Source: Bacteroidales bacterium (GTDB taxonomy: Bacteria; Bacteroidota; Bacteroidia; Bacteroidales; JAAUTT01). From it: a DNA stretch of 9,603 nt. The notes beneath the pieces were generated by a model, which did no database searches, was not told where the DNA came from, and worked only from the letters and a program-made list of their open reading frames with translations. The position numbers and the translations under genes are program-made. Positions 1-7,829 of this stretch are shown here, piece after piece (position 1 is the stretch's first letter; every line of letters starts with the position of its first letter). Where the stretch lies: NCBI GenBank assembly GCA_025350365.1, contig JANXXY010000408.1:1-9603 (forward strand), read 5' to 3'.

Positions 1-1
1 T

Positions 2-393
2 GCACAACCGGAGATAATTTTAGAAAACCAATTAGTGCAACAATTAGTTGCATTGGGTTATTCATTGGTGAAAATTGAAAAATTTATTCAGGAGAATTTA
101 CCGAAAATGAAGATACCAACGATATTTCACAAGAATTTGAAAAGTTCTGGAATGCCGAACAACAAAAAGCATTCAATCAACTGGTAAAAGATGAGAACCT
201 TTCGGCAGTCAAAACACAATCCCTTATCAACGATTATCTGTATATCGAACGTGAACCCCTGCGCGATAAAATTTTAAATTTGCTCCAAGGCGATCAACCC
301 TCAGTTTTAGAACGTAAAAAAACGGGAGATCGGATTCTAAAGAAGATTATAAATTTTGTCGATACATTTATTAATGGGGTAATTGGTAGTTGA
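2..393 (+). pseudogene. hsdR: Remnant of type I restriction enzyme R subunit (HsdR), internally deleted
   Basis: Two pieces of one family are seen side by side in different frames. Frame 2 from base 2 encodes QPEIILENQLVQQLVALGY, which resembles the extreme N-terminus of HsdR proteins. It is open only to the TAA at 185. Frame 1, from just after the TGA at 76-78, encodes about 104 residues ending at the TGA at 391. This part includes FTENEDTNDISQEFEKFW, REPLRDKILNLLQGDQPS and the tail VDTFINGVIG, which I recognise as the C-terminus of HsdR. Intact HsdR proteins are around 1000 residues and carry a nuclease domain and a DEAD-like translocase motor. All of that is missing here, so the gene cannot make a working restriction subunit. 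The junction lies near 71-90, where AAAATT occurs twice within about a dozen bases. The true 5' end is outside the window. The C-terminal assignment is firmer than the N-terminal one; both rest on recognition, not on a search. Confidence 0.68.
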
Positions 394-419
394 TTTAATC
401 GACATCAAAAGGACAGTTT

Positions 420-545
420 GTGAGCTTAAACGAATTTGCAGAATTTACCGGTTTATCTGTATCGGAATTAAATCCTACCTTTTGGATTAGTCGAAAACCT
501 TTCCTGATTTCAATAAAATCGGCAGCTTTAAAGCAATATATTTGA
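420..545 (+). CDS. Unrecognised short ORF, possibly a gene fragment
   Basis: A GTG start would give a 41-residue peptide. The frame is open upstream to a TAA at 396-398, so it could be a few residues longer. The peptide begins VSLNEFAEFTGLSVSELN, which looks like a short helix-turn-helix-like helical pair. It continues with NPTFWISRKPF and a basic C-terminus ending ALKQYI. I do not recognise the family and assign no function. It lies 26 bases after the hsdR remnant and before the fic pseudogene, so it may be another fragment of the same decayed locus, for example the 3' end of a lost gene. The opposite strand of the same stretch also has a short open frame, so chance cannot be excluded. Confidence 0.3.
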   Translation: MSLNEFAEFTGLSVSELNPTFWISRKPFLISIKSAALKQYI

Positions 546-564
546 GTAATTTTGATTTCATTTA

Positions 565-596
565 GTTGTCTAATTCTCTAAAATTATTTACTTTTG
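565..596 (+). promoter_or_regulatory. Putative Bacteroidetes-type promoter for the fic gene
   Basis: A full TAnnTTTG match (TACTTTTG) lies at 589-596. A GTTG at 565-568 is 20 bases upstream, fitting the -33 element and spacing of the Bacteroidetes primary promoter. Transcription would start near 603, leaving an untranslated leader of about 75 bases before the fic ATG at 680. In AT-rich DNA such matches also occur by chance. Confidence 0.45.
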
Positions 597-679
597 TAGC
601 GTTAAGTTCTTTTAAAACAATGCGTTTCAATTCAATGTATTCGGTGGGGTAAGGATTCATTAAAATCTTGATTCTGAAA

Positions 680-1480
680 ATGTACAATAAATTACAAATA
701 ATTCCGGTCGGCTTATTGTCTGATTACAAATTTTCAACTATCAATTTTCCATTTTCAATTCTCTTCGAAAAGCTCATCGATGCCGAAATATCTACCGATA
801 CATTTAGTTTTTACACCTCGGTATCTTCCGTTTTTTCGAACAAAATTGAAGGCGAAGAAATTGAATTGGATTCATACATCAAACATAAAAAATTTGGCAT
901 TGAGTTTTTACCCGACTATACCAAAAAAATTGACGACCTCTATAATGCATATATATTTGCCAAAAGCAATATATTAAACAAACAAAACATCGAAGAAGCC
1001 CACAAACTATTGAGCAATCATATTGTATCCAAACATCATCAGGATAAATTACGCAAACAAAACATGTATATCACCACCCCGGATGGTAAAATAGAGTATG
1101 TTGCCGCTTCGCCCTTCGAAGTGGAAAGCGAAATGAAAAAATTCTATTCCGATTTGGATATATTAGTTCAACAAAAAATGGATATTTCCGATGTTTTCTA
1201 CTTCGCGGCCATGCTTCATTTGGATTTCGTAAAAATACACCCTTGGAATGATGGCAACGGGCGAAGCGCAAGGTTAATAGAAAAATGGGTTTTGGGTCAA
1301 AAGCTTGGTACAAAAAGCTGGTTCATACAAAGCGAGAAAAAATACTACTTGCAACATTAAACATAGTATAAAAACATTAGGGCTTTGGGGTTGGAGTATC
1401 CTTTGCTCGATTATTCCCAAGCATTACCATTTTTATTATTACTTCCACAATCAATTGAAAATGAAAAAGTGGAAATGTAA
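680..1480 (+). pseudogene. Fic-family AMP-transferase gene broken near its 3' end by two stop codons
   Basis: Fic proteins usually transfer AMP from ATP to a hydroxyl side chain of a target protein. Numbered from the ATG at 680, the core motif HPWNDGNGR with catalytic His187 is intact. The inhibitory motif S-x-x-x-E-G is seen as SNKIEG at 53-58 (Glu57), placing it with Fic proteins whose N-terminal inhibitory helix blocks ATP binding. The frame stops at TAA 1358-1360 after 226 residues, with a TAG at 1364-1366. Beyond these the same frame continues as YKNIRALGLEY...LDYSQALPFLLLLPQS to a TAA at 1478. This reads like the normal C-terminal tail of this Fic subfamily and would give about 266 residues in all. 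The gene therefore appears broken by two nonsense changes without a frameshift. A truncated product could still fold around its active site, so loss of activity is not certain. An in-frame TTG at 668 is an alternative start; the ATG is preferred. Target unknown. Confidence 0.75.
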
Positions 1481-1485
1481 ATTTG
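1455..1485 (+). promoter_or_regulatory. Putative upstream promoter (P1) of the sbcDC operon
   Basis: TAAATTTG at 1478-1485 matches the -7 consensus TAnnTTTG exactly. TTG at 1455-1457 lies 20 bases upstream as a -33 element. Transcription would begin near 1492 and give a leader of about 40 bases before the preferred sbcD start at 1532. The -7 box overlaps the final stop codon of the broken fic frame (1478-1480), so the promoter sits inside the end of the pseudogene. Confidence 0.5.
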
Positions 1486-1525
1486 GTCTTTGAGAAAATA
1501 ACAATGAATGAAAAATGTAAATTTG
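1473..1525 (+). repeat. 13-bp direct repeat carrying two identical -7 boxes upstream of sbcD
   Basis: AAATGTAAATTTG occurs at 1473-1485 and again at 1513-1525, offset by 40 bases. Both copies contain TAAATTTG, an exact -7 box. AATGAA also precedes each copy at slightly different distances, suggesting an imperfect duplication. The second box lacks a well-spaced -33 element: the nearest TTTG (1489-1492) leaves a 25-base spacer. If used, it would start transcription at about the A of the sbcD ATG. Confidence 0.6.
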
Positions 1526-1531
1526 TGTAAA

Positions 1532-2764
1532 ATGAAACTACTCCACACAGCCGATTGGCATATAGGCCAAACCTTTTATGAAAATGACAGATCTTATGAA
1601 CATCAGAAATTTTTAGAATGGCTTACCGCTACCATTAGCGAAAAAGAAATAGACGTATTGCTAATTTGTGGCGACGTTTTCGATGTGTCCAATCCTGCAG
1701 CATCATCTGTTACTATGTTCTATAATTTTTTAATGAAGTCGGTTAAAGGGCGCCCAAACCTCCAAATTATAATTATTGCTGGCAATCACGACTCGCCTGC
1801 TCGTTTGGAAGCGCCAAAACCATTGTTGGAGTCATCCAATATAACTATTATTGGGAATGTAGAAATTAATGACAAATCAATAAATTACGAAAAAATAGTT
1901 GTTCCAATAAAAAATGGTATCGGTCAAATAAAGGCATGGTGCATTGCAATGCCCTATTTGCGGCCTGGCGACTATCCTTCAGTTGCAAATGCTAGCGCTT
2001 CTTATGCCGATAGCATTGCTGCTATATACAATGAGGCTTACGCACATACGCTAACTGCGAGACAAGCCGGCGAAGCTGTTATCGCTTTGGGTCACCTTCA
2101 TACGTTAGATGCTGAAGTCTCAGAGAATGATAGGAGTGAGAGGTTAATAATGGGAGGGGTTGAATTTGTCCCGGTTTCAGTTTTCCATGACAATATCGTT
2201 TATACAGCTCTTGGGCACATACACAAGGCACAGAAAATTGGAGGTAAAGAAAATATCCGCTACTCCGGCAGCCCATTACCCATGTCATTTTCGGAGGTGA
2301 ATTATAAGCACCAGGTAATTTATTTTGAGATTGAAGGGGAACAAGCTAAAAATATTCAATCAATAGAAATTCCAATCACCGTAAAGTTATTACGAGTGCC
2401 CTCAGTGCCTAAGCTTTTGAATGAGGTATTACATGAATTAAACCAGTTGCCTGAGGCAACCGATATGGAAAATCCTCCCTTTTTGGAAGTTCGTGTTTTA
2501 CTCGATGGCCCCGAACCATCACTTAGACATCAAATTGAAAATGTTTTAATAAATAAGAATGTTCGTTTGGCCAAAATTGATGTTAAATATCCTATGGGCA
2601 ATAATTCTGAAGAAGAAGTGATGTCTTACGAAAAATTACAAGAATTGCAGCCGGTAAATGTTTTCAACAGAATTTATAAATCACGTTACAATAATGAAAC
2701 TCCTGAAGAATTGCTGTCACTCTTTAATCAGGTTTCCAATGAGATAAGTTTAAAAGATAATTAG
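1532..2764 (+). CDS. sbcD: Exonuclease SbcD, nuclease subunit of the SbcCD complex
   Basis: SbcD is the Mre11-type metallophosphoesterase subunit. With SbcC it forms an ATP-dependent cytoplasmic nuclease that cuts DNA hairpins, palindromes and blocked ends. The metal-binding motifs are all present in order: D8-x-H10 in HTADWHIG, D48 in CGDVFD, GNHD at 84-87, H188 in GHLH and the final GHIH with H229 and H231, followed by RYSGSPLPMSFSE. Residues about 270-410 form the usual C-terminal capping and SbcC-binding part. The length of 410 residues is close to the roughly 400 of E. coli SbcD. I chose the ATG at 1532 because MKLLHTADWH is the family's standard N-terminus. An in-frame ATG at 1508 would add eight residues that do not look conserved. 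The stop is 3 bases before sbcC, so the two genes are one operon. No defects are seen. Confidence 0.95.
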   Translation: MKLLHTADWHIGQTFYENDRSYEHQKFLEWLTATISEKEIDVLLICGDVFDVSNPAASSVTMFYNFLMKSVKGRPNLQIIIIAGNHDSPARLEAPKPLLESSNITIIGNVEINDKSINYEKIVVPIKNGIGQIKAWCIAMPYLRPGDYPSVANASASYADSIAAIYNEAYAHTLTARQAGEAVIALGHLHTLDAEVSENDRSERLIMGGVEFVPVSVFHDNIVYTALGHIHKAQKIGGKENIRYSGSPLPMSFSEVNYKHQVIYFEIEGEQAKNIQSIEIPITVKLLRVPSVPKLLNEVLHELNQLPEATDMENPPFLEVRVLLDGPEPSLRHQIENVLINKNVRLAKIDVKYPMGNNSEEEVMSYEKLQELQPVNVFNRIYKSRYNNETPEELLSLFNQVSNEISLKDN

Positions 2765-2767
2765 GTC

Positions 2768-5700
2768 ATGAAAATATTAGCCATACGTGTAAAAAATTTA
2801 GCCTCGTTGGAAGGAGTCTTTGAAATTGATTTTTTAAAAGAACCACTTAAATCTGCCGGTATATTTGCAATTACCGGACCAACGGGTGCGGGGAAATCAA
2901 CTTTACTCGATGCTCTATGTTTAGCCTTGTTTTCGAAGACTCCCCGACATGTTGATGCAAAGGAATCAGGCATTGAATTGCAGGATGGAAACAACAAAAT
3001 AAACCAGGGCGATATTAGGGGAATTTTACGGAAAGGATGCACAGATGGGTATGCTGAAGTCGAATTTATTGGAATTGATGGTATTACATACAAATCTATC
3101 TGGTCGGTACGAAGGGCGCGTAACCGGGTTGATGGCAGCCTTCAAGCTGATACAGTAGAGCTTACAAATCTGAATACAAATACAGTTTATCCCGAAAAGA
3201 AGACCGAAACCCTAAACGAAATTGTACGGTTAGTTGGCTTAAATTATGAGCAATTTACACGTTCGGTGCTTCTTGCCCAGGGCGATTTTACTGCTTTTTT
3301 AAAAGCCGATAAAGATGAGAAATCCTCATTGCTCGAAAAACTTACCGGTACTGATATCTATTCGGAAATATCCAAACGCACATATGAAAAAAGCAAGCAG
3401 GCAGAACTGGAATTGACCGGTTTACGAAAACAGATGGAAGGTATTACATTGTTGACTACCGAAGAATTGCAACTATTTAATGAACAGAAAGTGGCGCTTG
3501 AAAAAAAGGAGAGCGATTTAAAAGTTGAACTTGATCAGATTTTAACTGAAATCATTTGGAATACCACACTTGCTAATTTAGTGCAGAGTAAGGACAAATC
3601 TGAAATAGAATGGAATCAATCCAAAAAAGAAAAAGACGATGCAGCTGAAAAAAAAATAAAATTTGATCTGATCGAAAGCGCACAAGGAGCTAAAAGTCTA
3701 TTTGAAGCCAGAGAAAGTGTTAAAAAATTATTGCTTCATAAATCAAATGAATTGGACGTTTTACTAATCAGAATCAAAGCATTAAATGATAAATTGGTTG
3801 GAGCAATTTCAAACTTAACCAACGCGGAAACCGATTTTTTTAAAAATGAAATTGAGTATAAAAATGCCATTCCTGATATTGATAAAGCAAAAATAACAGA
3901 CACTCTAATTGCTGAAAAAAAGAGTCAAATGATATTAGCAACAAATGAAACCGAAGAAGCTAATGCCAGAAAAGTTAAACATTTAATTTTGCAATTATCG
4001 AAAGAAAAGGAAATTAGTACGTTAGCTAAAGAAACAGACGAGCTTAGTAAATGGAAAAATAAAAATTTTGCCAACCAAAAAATTGCTGAAAATATAACTT
4101 TGATTTTATCAAAATTAACGGATGCTGACAAATTGATGTTTCAGCAAAAAACAATTTTGGGTGAAATAGAAATGGTAAGACTAAAAATTAAAAAATCTTC
4201 GAATGATATTGAAAACCTTGAAAAAAATCTTGGATATAAGGCCAGTACACTTCTGGACTTAAATATCACATTTCAGCTTCAATTAAATCAATTAGGAGCA
4301 ATACCAATCGAGGAAATTAAAAGTAAACTTGGCATACTCTCAAAATCATCTGAAGAAAATATTAATGCCAAAAGTTGTTGGGAATTACTCTATGCCACCC
4401 AACTCGATTATAGTAAAATCCAGACAAAATTAAGCGATACAAATAATTTTCTGGAAACAAGCGTAGAGAAATTAGCCTTGTTGAATGGTAACCTTCATGA
4501 AGCCTCAATTAAAAAAGGACTAACTGAAAAATTGCTAACCAAAGCTTTGTTGGAAACTACTGAAAATGTTGAAACCTTGCGCACTCAACTAATTGAAGGA
4601 GAACCTTGCCCGGTTTGTGGGAGTGAACATCACCTTTATGCAAAGGATAATAAGACATTACATTCTATTCTTGATGGGCTAAAACTTGAGTTTAAAACGT
4701 GTACCAACGAGTATGAGAAATTATTGAAAGACCAAAGTAGTCTGGACCAATTATGCAAAAGTTTAGAAAAAGAGAGTGCTTCAATTTCAATTGAAGCCGG
4801 GTTAATTTCAGAAGAAATAAAGATTCGTGACCAAAAGTGGCAGGCCTGCAATCCAAATAAAAAATGTTTGGAGTTGCCTGAAAATAAGCGATTAGCCTGG
4901 TTTCATGCTGAATTAAGTGATATTAAAAATAACGTAATTGAAATTCAAAATAAGATAGATAATTACGATCGGCTCAAAACCGCCACTGATCTGCAAAAGG
5001 AAGATGTCGGCAAACTAACCAACGAACTTTCTGTAACTCAACAATCACTTAGGGACGCACAACGTGATAAACTAACTTATAGCCTTGAATTGACAAGATT
5101 AGAGGGTGAATTAAATACATGCAAGATAAGTGCATCGGATGTTATAGATATTTTAAACCCTCATTTTAACAACCCTGATTGGAAGGAAAAATGGCAAATT
5201 GACCCTGTTATTTTTGAAGAACGGCTGACATTGTTTGCAGATGAATGGATTGCAAAGATCAAATTACTAGAATCAGATATCCACAAACAAGGTGTTTTAG
5301 AAACAGAACTCAATGGTCTTAATAAGCAAAAAGATGATTTAGAGGCTTTAGTGAACAGCGCTGGCAATAAGCTAGCGGATTTGGCAGATAATTTGAAGTT
5401 ACTTCTTGAAGATCGAAAGAAGTTATTTAACGGTGATGAAACTGCTGTAGTGGAAAAGCATTTTAAAAAAGCGATAGAAGATGCACAAACTGCTGTAACA
5501 TCGTTCAAATCTGAAAAAGATAAGCTGAATGATGAAATCACCAAAACCAACGGAAGCATCGAACAATTAAACCGGGACACCTCATCCTTTAATCAAAAAC
5601 TGGCCGAACATTCATCTAATATTCGTGACTGGCTCATCAATTACAATGTAGTAAACCAACATCAACTGTCCGAAGAAATTCTAATTCAACTTTTGGCTTA

Positions 5701-6505
5701 TTCGGCGGAATGGATTTCAGCAGAAAGATCGTATTTAAATAATTTAAATGAGGCAATAACCAGCTCGAAAGCAATATTTGATGAACGGAAATTGCAGTGG
5801 GAAACTCATTTACAAAAGAAATTGTCGGATCGCATTATCAATGAATTGAAAACGAGTCAGGAAGAAGTAAAAGCAAATATTAGTTCAGCTGTTACTGAAA
5901 AAAATGAGATTGAATTTAAACTAAGGCAAGATACTACCAATAAAAAGCAAGTTGGTAGCCTTCTATCTGAAATAAGCTTTAAACAAAGTAGTTTTGCAAA
6001 TTGGCAAAAGTTAAATGAATTAATAGGATCGGCCGATGGAAAAAAATTCAGACAAATTGCGCAGGAATATACGCTGGATATTTTACTGGGCTTTGCCAAT
6101 ATTCATTTGCAGCTTTTGGCTAAGCGTTACAAATTAGCACGAATTTCGGATACATTGGCTTTACAAGTACTTGATAAGGATATGGGCGACGAGATACGTT
6201 CTGTTCACTCGTTGTCAGGAGGTGAATCGTTTCTCGTTTCTCTTGCTTTAGCGTTAGCTCTGGCATCATTATCTTCCAACAAAATGAAGGTTGAATCTTT
6301 ATTTATTGATGAGGGGTTTGGTTCACTTGATCCTGCAACACTGAGCATTGCAATGGATGCATTGGAATGTCTGCACAACCAGGGCCGGAAGGTGGGAGTA
6401 ATATCGCATGTACAGGAAATGACAGAACGCATACAAACACAAATTAAGGTTTCGAAACTTTCCAATGGAAAGAGTAGGTTGGAAATTACAGGAATGCTGG
6501 TTTAG
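2768..6505 (+). CDS. sbcC: Exonuclease SbcC, Rad50-like ATPase subunit of SbcCD
   Basis: SbcC is the SMC/Rad50-family ATPase that holds DNA and drives SbcD cleavage. The N-terminal ATPase half has Walker A GPTGAGKST at 37-45, an RRARNRVDGSLQ segment and the Q-loop region LLAQGDFTAFL. A long charged coiled coil runs from about 190 to 1060. It is interrupted near its middle by a single zinc hook, CPVC at 614-617, through which two SbcC molecules dimerise. The C-terminal half has the ABC signature LSGGE at 1149-1153, Walker B LFIDE with D1181 and E1182, the D-loop GSLDP and the switch His1214 in ISHVQEM. All catalytic elements are intact. At 1245 residues it is longer than the 1048 of E. coli SbcC; the extra length lies in the coiled coil. 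It is cotranscribed with sbcD. The next gene is convergent, so the operon ends here. Confidence 0.96.
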   Translation: MKILAIRVKNLASLEGVFEIDFLKEPLKSAGIFAITGPTGAGKSTLLDALCLALFSKTPRHVDAKESGIELQDGNNKINQGDIRGILRKGCTDGYAEVEFIGIDGITYKSIWSVRRARNRVDGSLQADTVELTNLNTNTVYPEKKTETLNEIVRLVGLNYEQFTRSVLLAQGDFTAFLKADKDEKSSLLEKLTGTDIYSEISKRTYEKSKQAELELTGLRKQMEGITLLTTEELQLFNEQKVALEKKESDLKVELDQILTEIIWNTTLANLVQSKDKSEIEWNQSKKEKDDAAEKKIKFDLIESAQGAKSLFEARESVKKLLLHKSNELDVLLIRIKALNDKLVGAISNLTNAETDFFKNEIEYKNAIPDIDKAKITDTLIAEKKSQMILATNETEEANARKVKHLILQLSKEKEISTLAKETDELSKWKNKNFANQKIAENITLILSKLTDADKLMFQQKTILGEIEMVRLKIKKSSNDIENLEKNLGYKASTLLDLNITFQLQLNQLGAIPIEEIKSKLGILSKSSEENINAKSCWELLYATQLDYSKIQTKLSDTNNFLETSVEKLALLNGNLHEASIKKGLTEKLLTKALLETTENVETLRTQLIEGEPCPVCGSEHHLYAKDNKTLHSILDGLKLEFKTCTNEYEKLLKDQSSLDQLCKSLEKESASISIEAGLISEEIKIRDQKWQACNPNKKCLELPENKRLAWFHAELSDIKNNVIEIQNKIDNYDRLKTATDLQKEDVGKLTNELSVTQQSLRDAQRDKLTYSLELTRLEGELNTCKISASDVIDILNPHFNNPDWKEKWQIDPVIFEERLTLFADEWIAKIKLLESDIHKQGVLETELNGLNKQKDDLEALVNSAGNKLADLADNLKLLLEDRKKLFNGDETAVVEKHFKKAIEDAQTAVTSFKSEKDKLNDEITKTNGSIEQLNRDTSSFNQKLAEHSSNIRDWLINYNVVNQHQLSEEILIQLLAYSAEWISAERSYLNNLNEAITSSKAIFDERKLQWETHLQKKLSDRIINELKTSQEEVKANISSAVTEKNEIEFKLRQDTTNKKQVGSLLSEISFKQSSFANWQKLNELIGSADGKKFRQIAQEYTLDILLGFANIHLQLLAKRYKLARISDTLALQVLDKDMGDEIRSVHSLSGGESFLVSLALALALASLSSNKMKVESLFIDEGFGSLDPATLSIAMDALECLHNQGRKVGVISHVQEMTERIQTQIKVSKLSNGKSRLEITGMLV

Positions 6506-6558
6506 GTTTACTCAATTTACTTGGTGAATGTTTATGTATATAATTTAGTGAGCTCAGA

Positions 6559-7650
6559 TTATTGTAATCCTGACCGGAAAGTTTTCATATACATTGCAGT
6601 TTCTCTCACTAATCTTTGAACCGCAAGTCCATGATGTAAATCTGGAATAAAGGATTGATTGTCGAAGCCGGTTATAAATTGATAATGGGCATGAAACATC
6701 GATCGCAGCCATCCACCCGGAACATGCGCCGAAGGAAAACTGGTATCAGGCAGAAAATTGCTTCCAGAAAATACATCTACCCAATGTCCATCTTTTTCCA
6801 GAAAATATTTTATTTGATCGGGTAATTGTGATGAAAATTTAATAGCCCCTTTTTCATAATATATTTCGAATGCAAGCAAATCGCCCGTTCCTGAACTTAC
6901 CCTGCTAGCTGATATTGTTCCTACAGCGCCTGTTTTTTGTTCATACAAAGATATTTCAGAATATAGGTCTGATTCTCGTGATACATCAGGAAAGGAACCT
7001 CCTTGCAATGCATGAACAATTTTTAAATCGTCACCTAAAAAAGCGATTGCTAAACTAATGGCATGCGAACCAAGATCGGCCATTGCCCCGCCATCCGGAG
7101 CCGGGGTAAGCCGGCTTGTTCGCTTTTCACGATACGAGGATTTCAAATAATCGCTGTGCTTAAGTGTGAAATTGAAATGAATTGGCGAACCAAAATCATT
7201 ACAATTTTTTATTTTTAGCGCTTCACGAACCGCCGACATCTGCAATAGCTGAAAACCTACCTGAATTTGTTTATTTTTAGTTGTTTTATTAAGTAATTCT
7301 GTCATTTTCTGTTCCTCTTCAAGCGATGAACATACCGGTTTCTCCAAATATATTTTCGTTACTCCATTCATTTCGAGCACTGCCTCCAAATGTGAAAAAT
7401 GTGAATTATTTGGCCCAAGGATAAATACCGTATTAATCCCGGCCTCCTTTATGAAATTCGAAAAATCCAATACTTTTGTAAAGCCAAACTGTTCAGCAAA
7501 AGACGAACGGCTTTGATCATTCAAAGAAGTAACCGCCTCAAATTGAATTTTTGGTACTTGTGGATAATAAAACTTTAGAGAGTTTAACGAAAGGGCATGA
7601 GCTTTGGCAATACCCCCAACACCTATAAATCCGACAGTTATTTTTTTCAT
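6559..7650 (-). CDS. Gfo/Idh/MocA-family NAD(P)-dependent oxidoreductase
   Basis: Enzymes of this family oxidise or reduce sugars, inositols and related polyols with NAD(P), usually in the cytoplasm. The 363-residue protein has the Rossmann nucleotide-binding loop GFIGVGGIAKAHA at 7-19 and the family signature EKP at 103-105. The substrate-side motif is DGGAMADLGSHA, with D192 and H196 in the positions of the usual catalytic Asp/His pair. The C-terminal part, from about residue 130, is the typical alpha/beta dimerisation and substrate domain. There is no signal peptide. The start fits the family, with the glycine loop within 10 residues of Met1. The sequence does not reveal the substrate, and no sugar transport or degradation genes lie next to it. 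It is convergent with sbcC across 53 bases with no clear terminator hairpin, and divergent from the hydrolase gene at 7830. It is probably transcribed alone. Confidence 0.88.
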   Translation of the reverse strand: MKKITVGFIGVGGIAKAHALSLNSLKFYYPQVPKIQFEAVTSLNDQSRSSFAEQFGFTKVLDFSNFIKEAGINTVFILGPNNSHFSHLEAVLEMNGVTKIYLEKPVCSSLEEEQKMTELLNKTTKNKQIQVGFQLLQMSAVREALKIKNCNDFGSPIHFNFTLKHSDYLKSSYREKRTSRLTPAPDGGAMADLGSHAISLAIAFLGDDLKIVHALQGGSFPDVSRESDLYSEISLYEQKTGAVGTISASRVSSGTGDLLAFEIYYEKGAIKFSSQLPDQIKYFLEKDGHWVDVFSGSNFLPDTSFPSAHVPGGWLRSMFHAHYQFITGFDNQSFIPDLHHGLAVQRLVRETAMYMKTFRSGLQ

Positions 7651-7690
7651 ATGGACTGAATAAATTGCTTTTGAACAAATTAAGATAACA

Positions 7691-7757
7691 AAAACTAAAA
7701 TAAACTATTTTTTTTTAAAAGTTGTTGATCATCATTTGTAATTAACTTTTTAGTTTT
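7691..7757. repeat. Inverted repeat in the divergent intergenic region
   Basis: AAAACTAAAA at 7691-7700 is a perfect 10-bp inverted match to TTTTAGTTTT at 7748-7757. Nested within it, AAAAGTT at 7717-7723 pairs with AACTTTT at 7744-7750. A run of nine T lies at about 7708-7716. The repeat sits between the oxidoreductase start (7650) and the promoter at 7761. It could be an operator, but the region is extremely AT-rich and the match may be chance. Confidence 0.25.
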
Positions 7758-7760
7758 CTA

Positions 7761-7791
7761 TTGTTTGATGAGAATCATTATTTTAACTTTG
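7761..7791 (+). promoter_or_regulatory. Putative promoter of the metallo-beta-lactamase-fold gene
   Basis: TAACTTTG at 7784-7791 is an exact TAnnTTTG -7 box, with TTG at 7761-7763 placed 20 bases upstream as the -33 element. Transcription would start near 7798, about 30 bases before the ATG at 7830. This argues that the longer in-frame TTG start at 7761 is not used. Confidence 0.55.
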
Positions 7792-7829
7792 TTTCTCTTG
7801 CATATTTAATTATTCATCTAAAAAGCTTT

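Noticed and set aside
562..660. Minus-strand ORF of 32 residues (MNPYPTEYIELKRIVLKEL...) between the short ORF and fic
   Set aside because: It is protein-like, but very short, overlaps the putative fic promoter on the other strand, and has no recognisable family or neighbour on its strand.
1..1480. Transposon or prophage as the source of the left-end decay
   Set aside because: No transposase, integrase, terminal inverted repeats or tRNA attachment site is visible in the window.
1508..1531. Earlier ATG for sbcD adding eight residues
   Set aside because: SbcD proteins begin at MKLLHTADWH; the extra residues look unconserved and lie over the second -7 box.
2761..3093. 110-residue minus-strand ORF over the start of sbcC
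   Set aside because: It is the antisense shadow of the Walker A region of sbcC; no conserved motif.
5161..5580. 139-residue minus-strand ORF within sbcC
   Set aside because: It is antisense to the SbcC coiled coil, Ser/Phe/Leu-rich as expected for the complement of Lys/Glu/Asn codons, and has no family motif.
6506..6558. Bidirectional terminator between convergent sbcC and the oxidoreductase
   Set aside because: I found only a 5-bp GATTA/TAATC stem across the oxidoreductase stop codon and no T-run; too weak to call.
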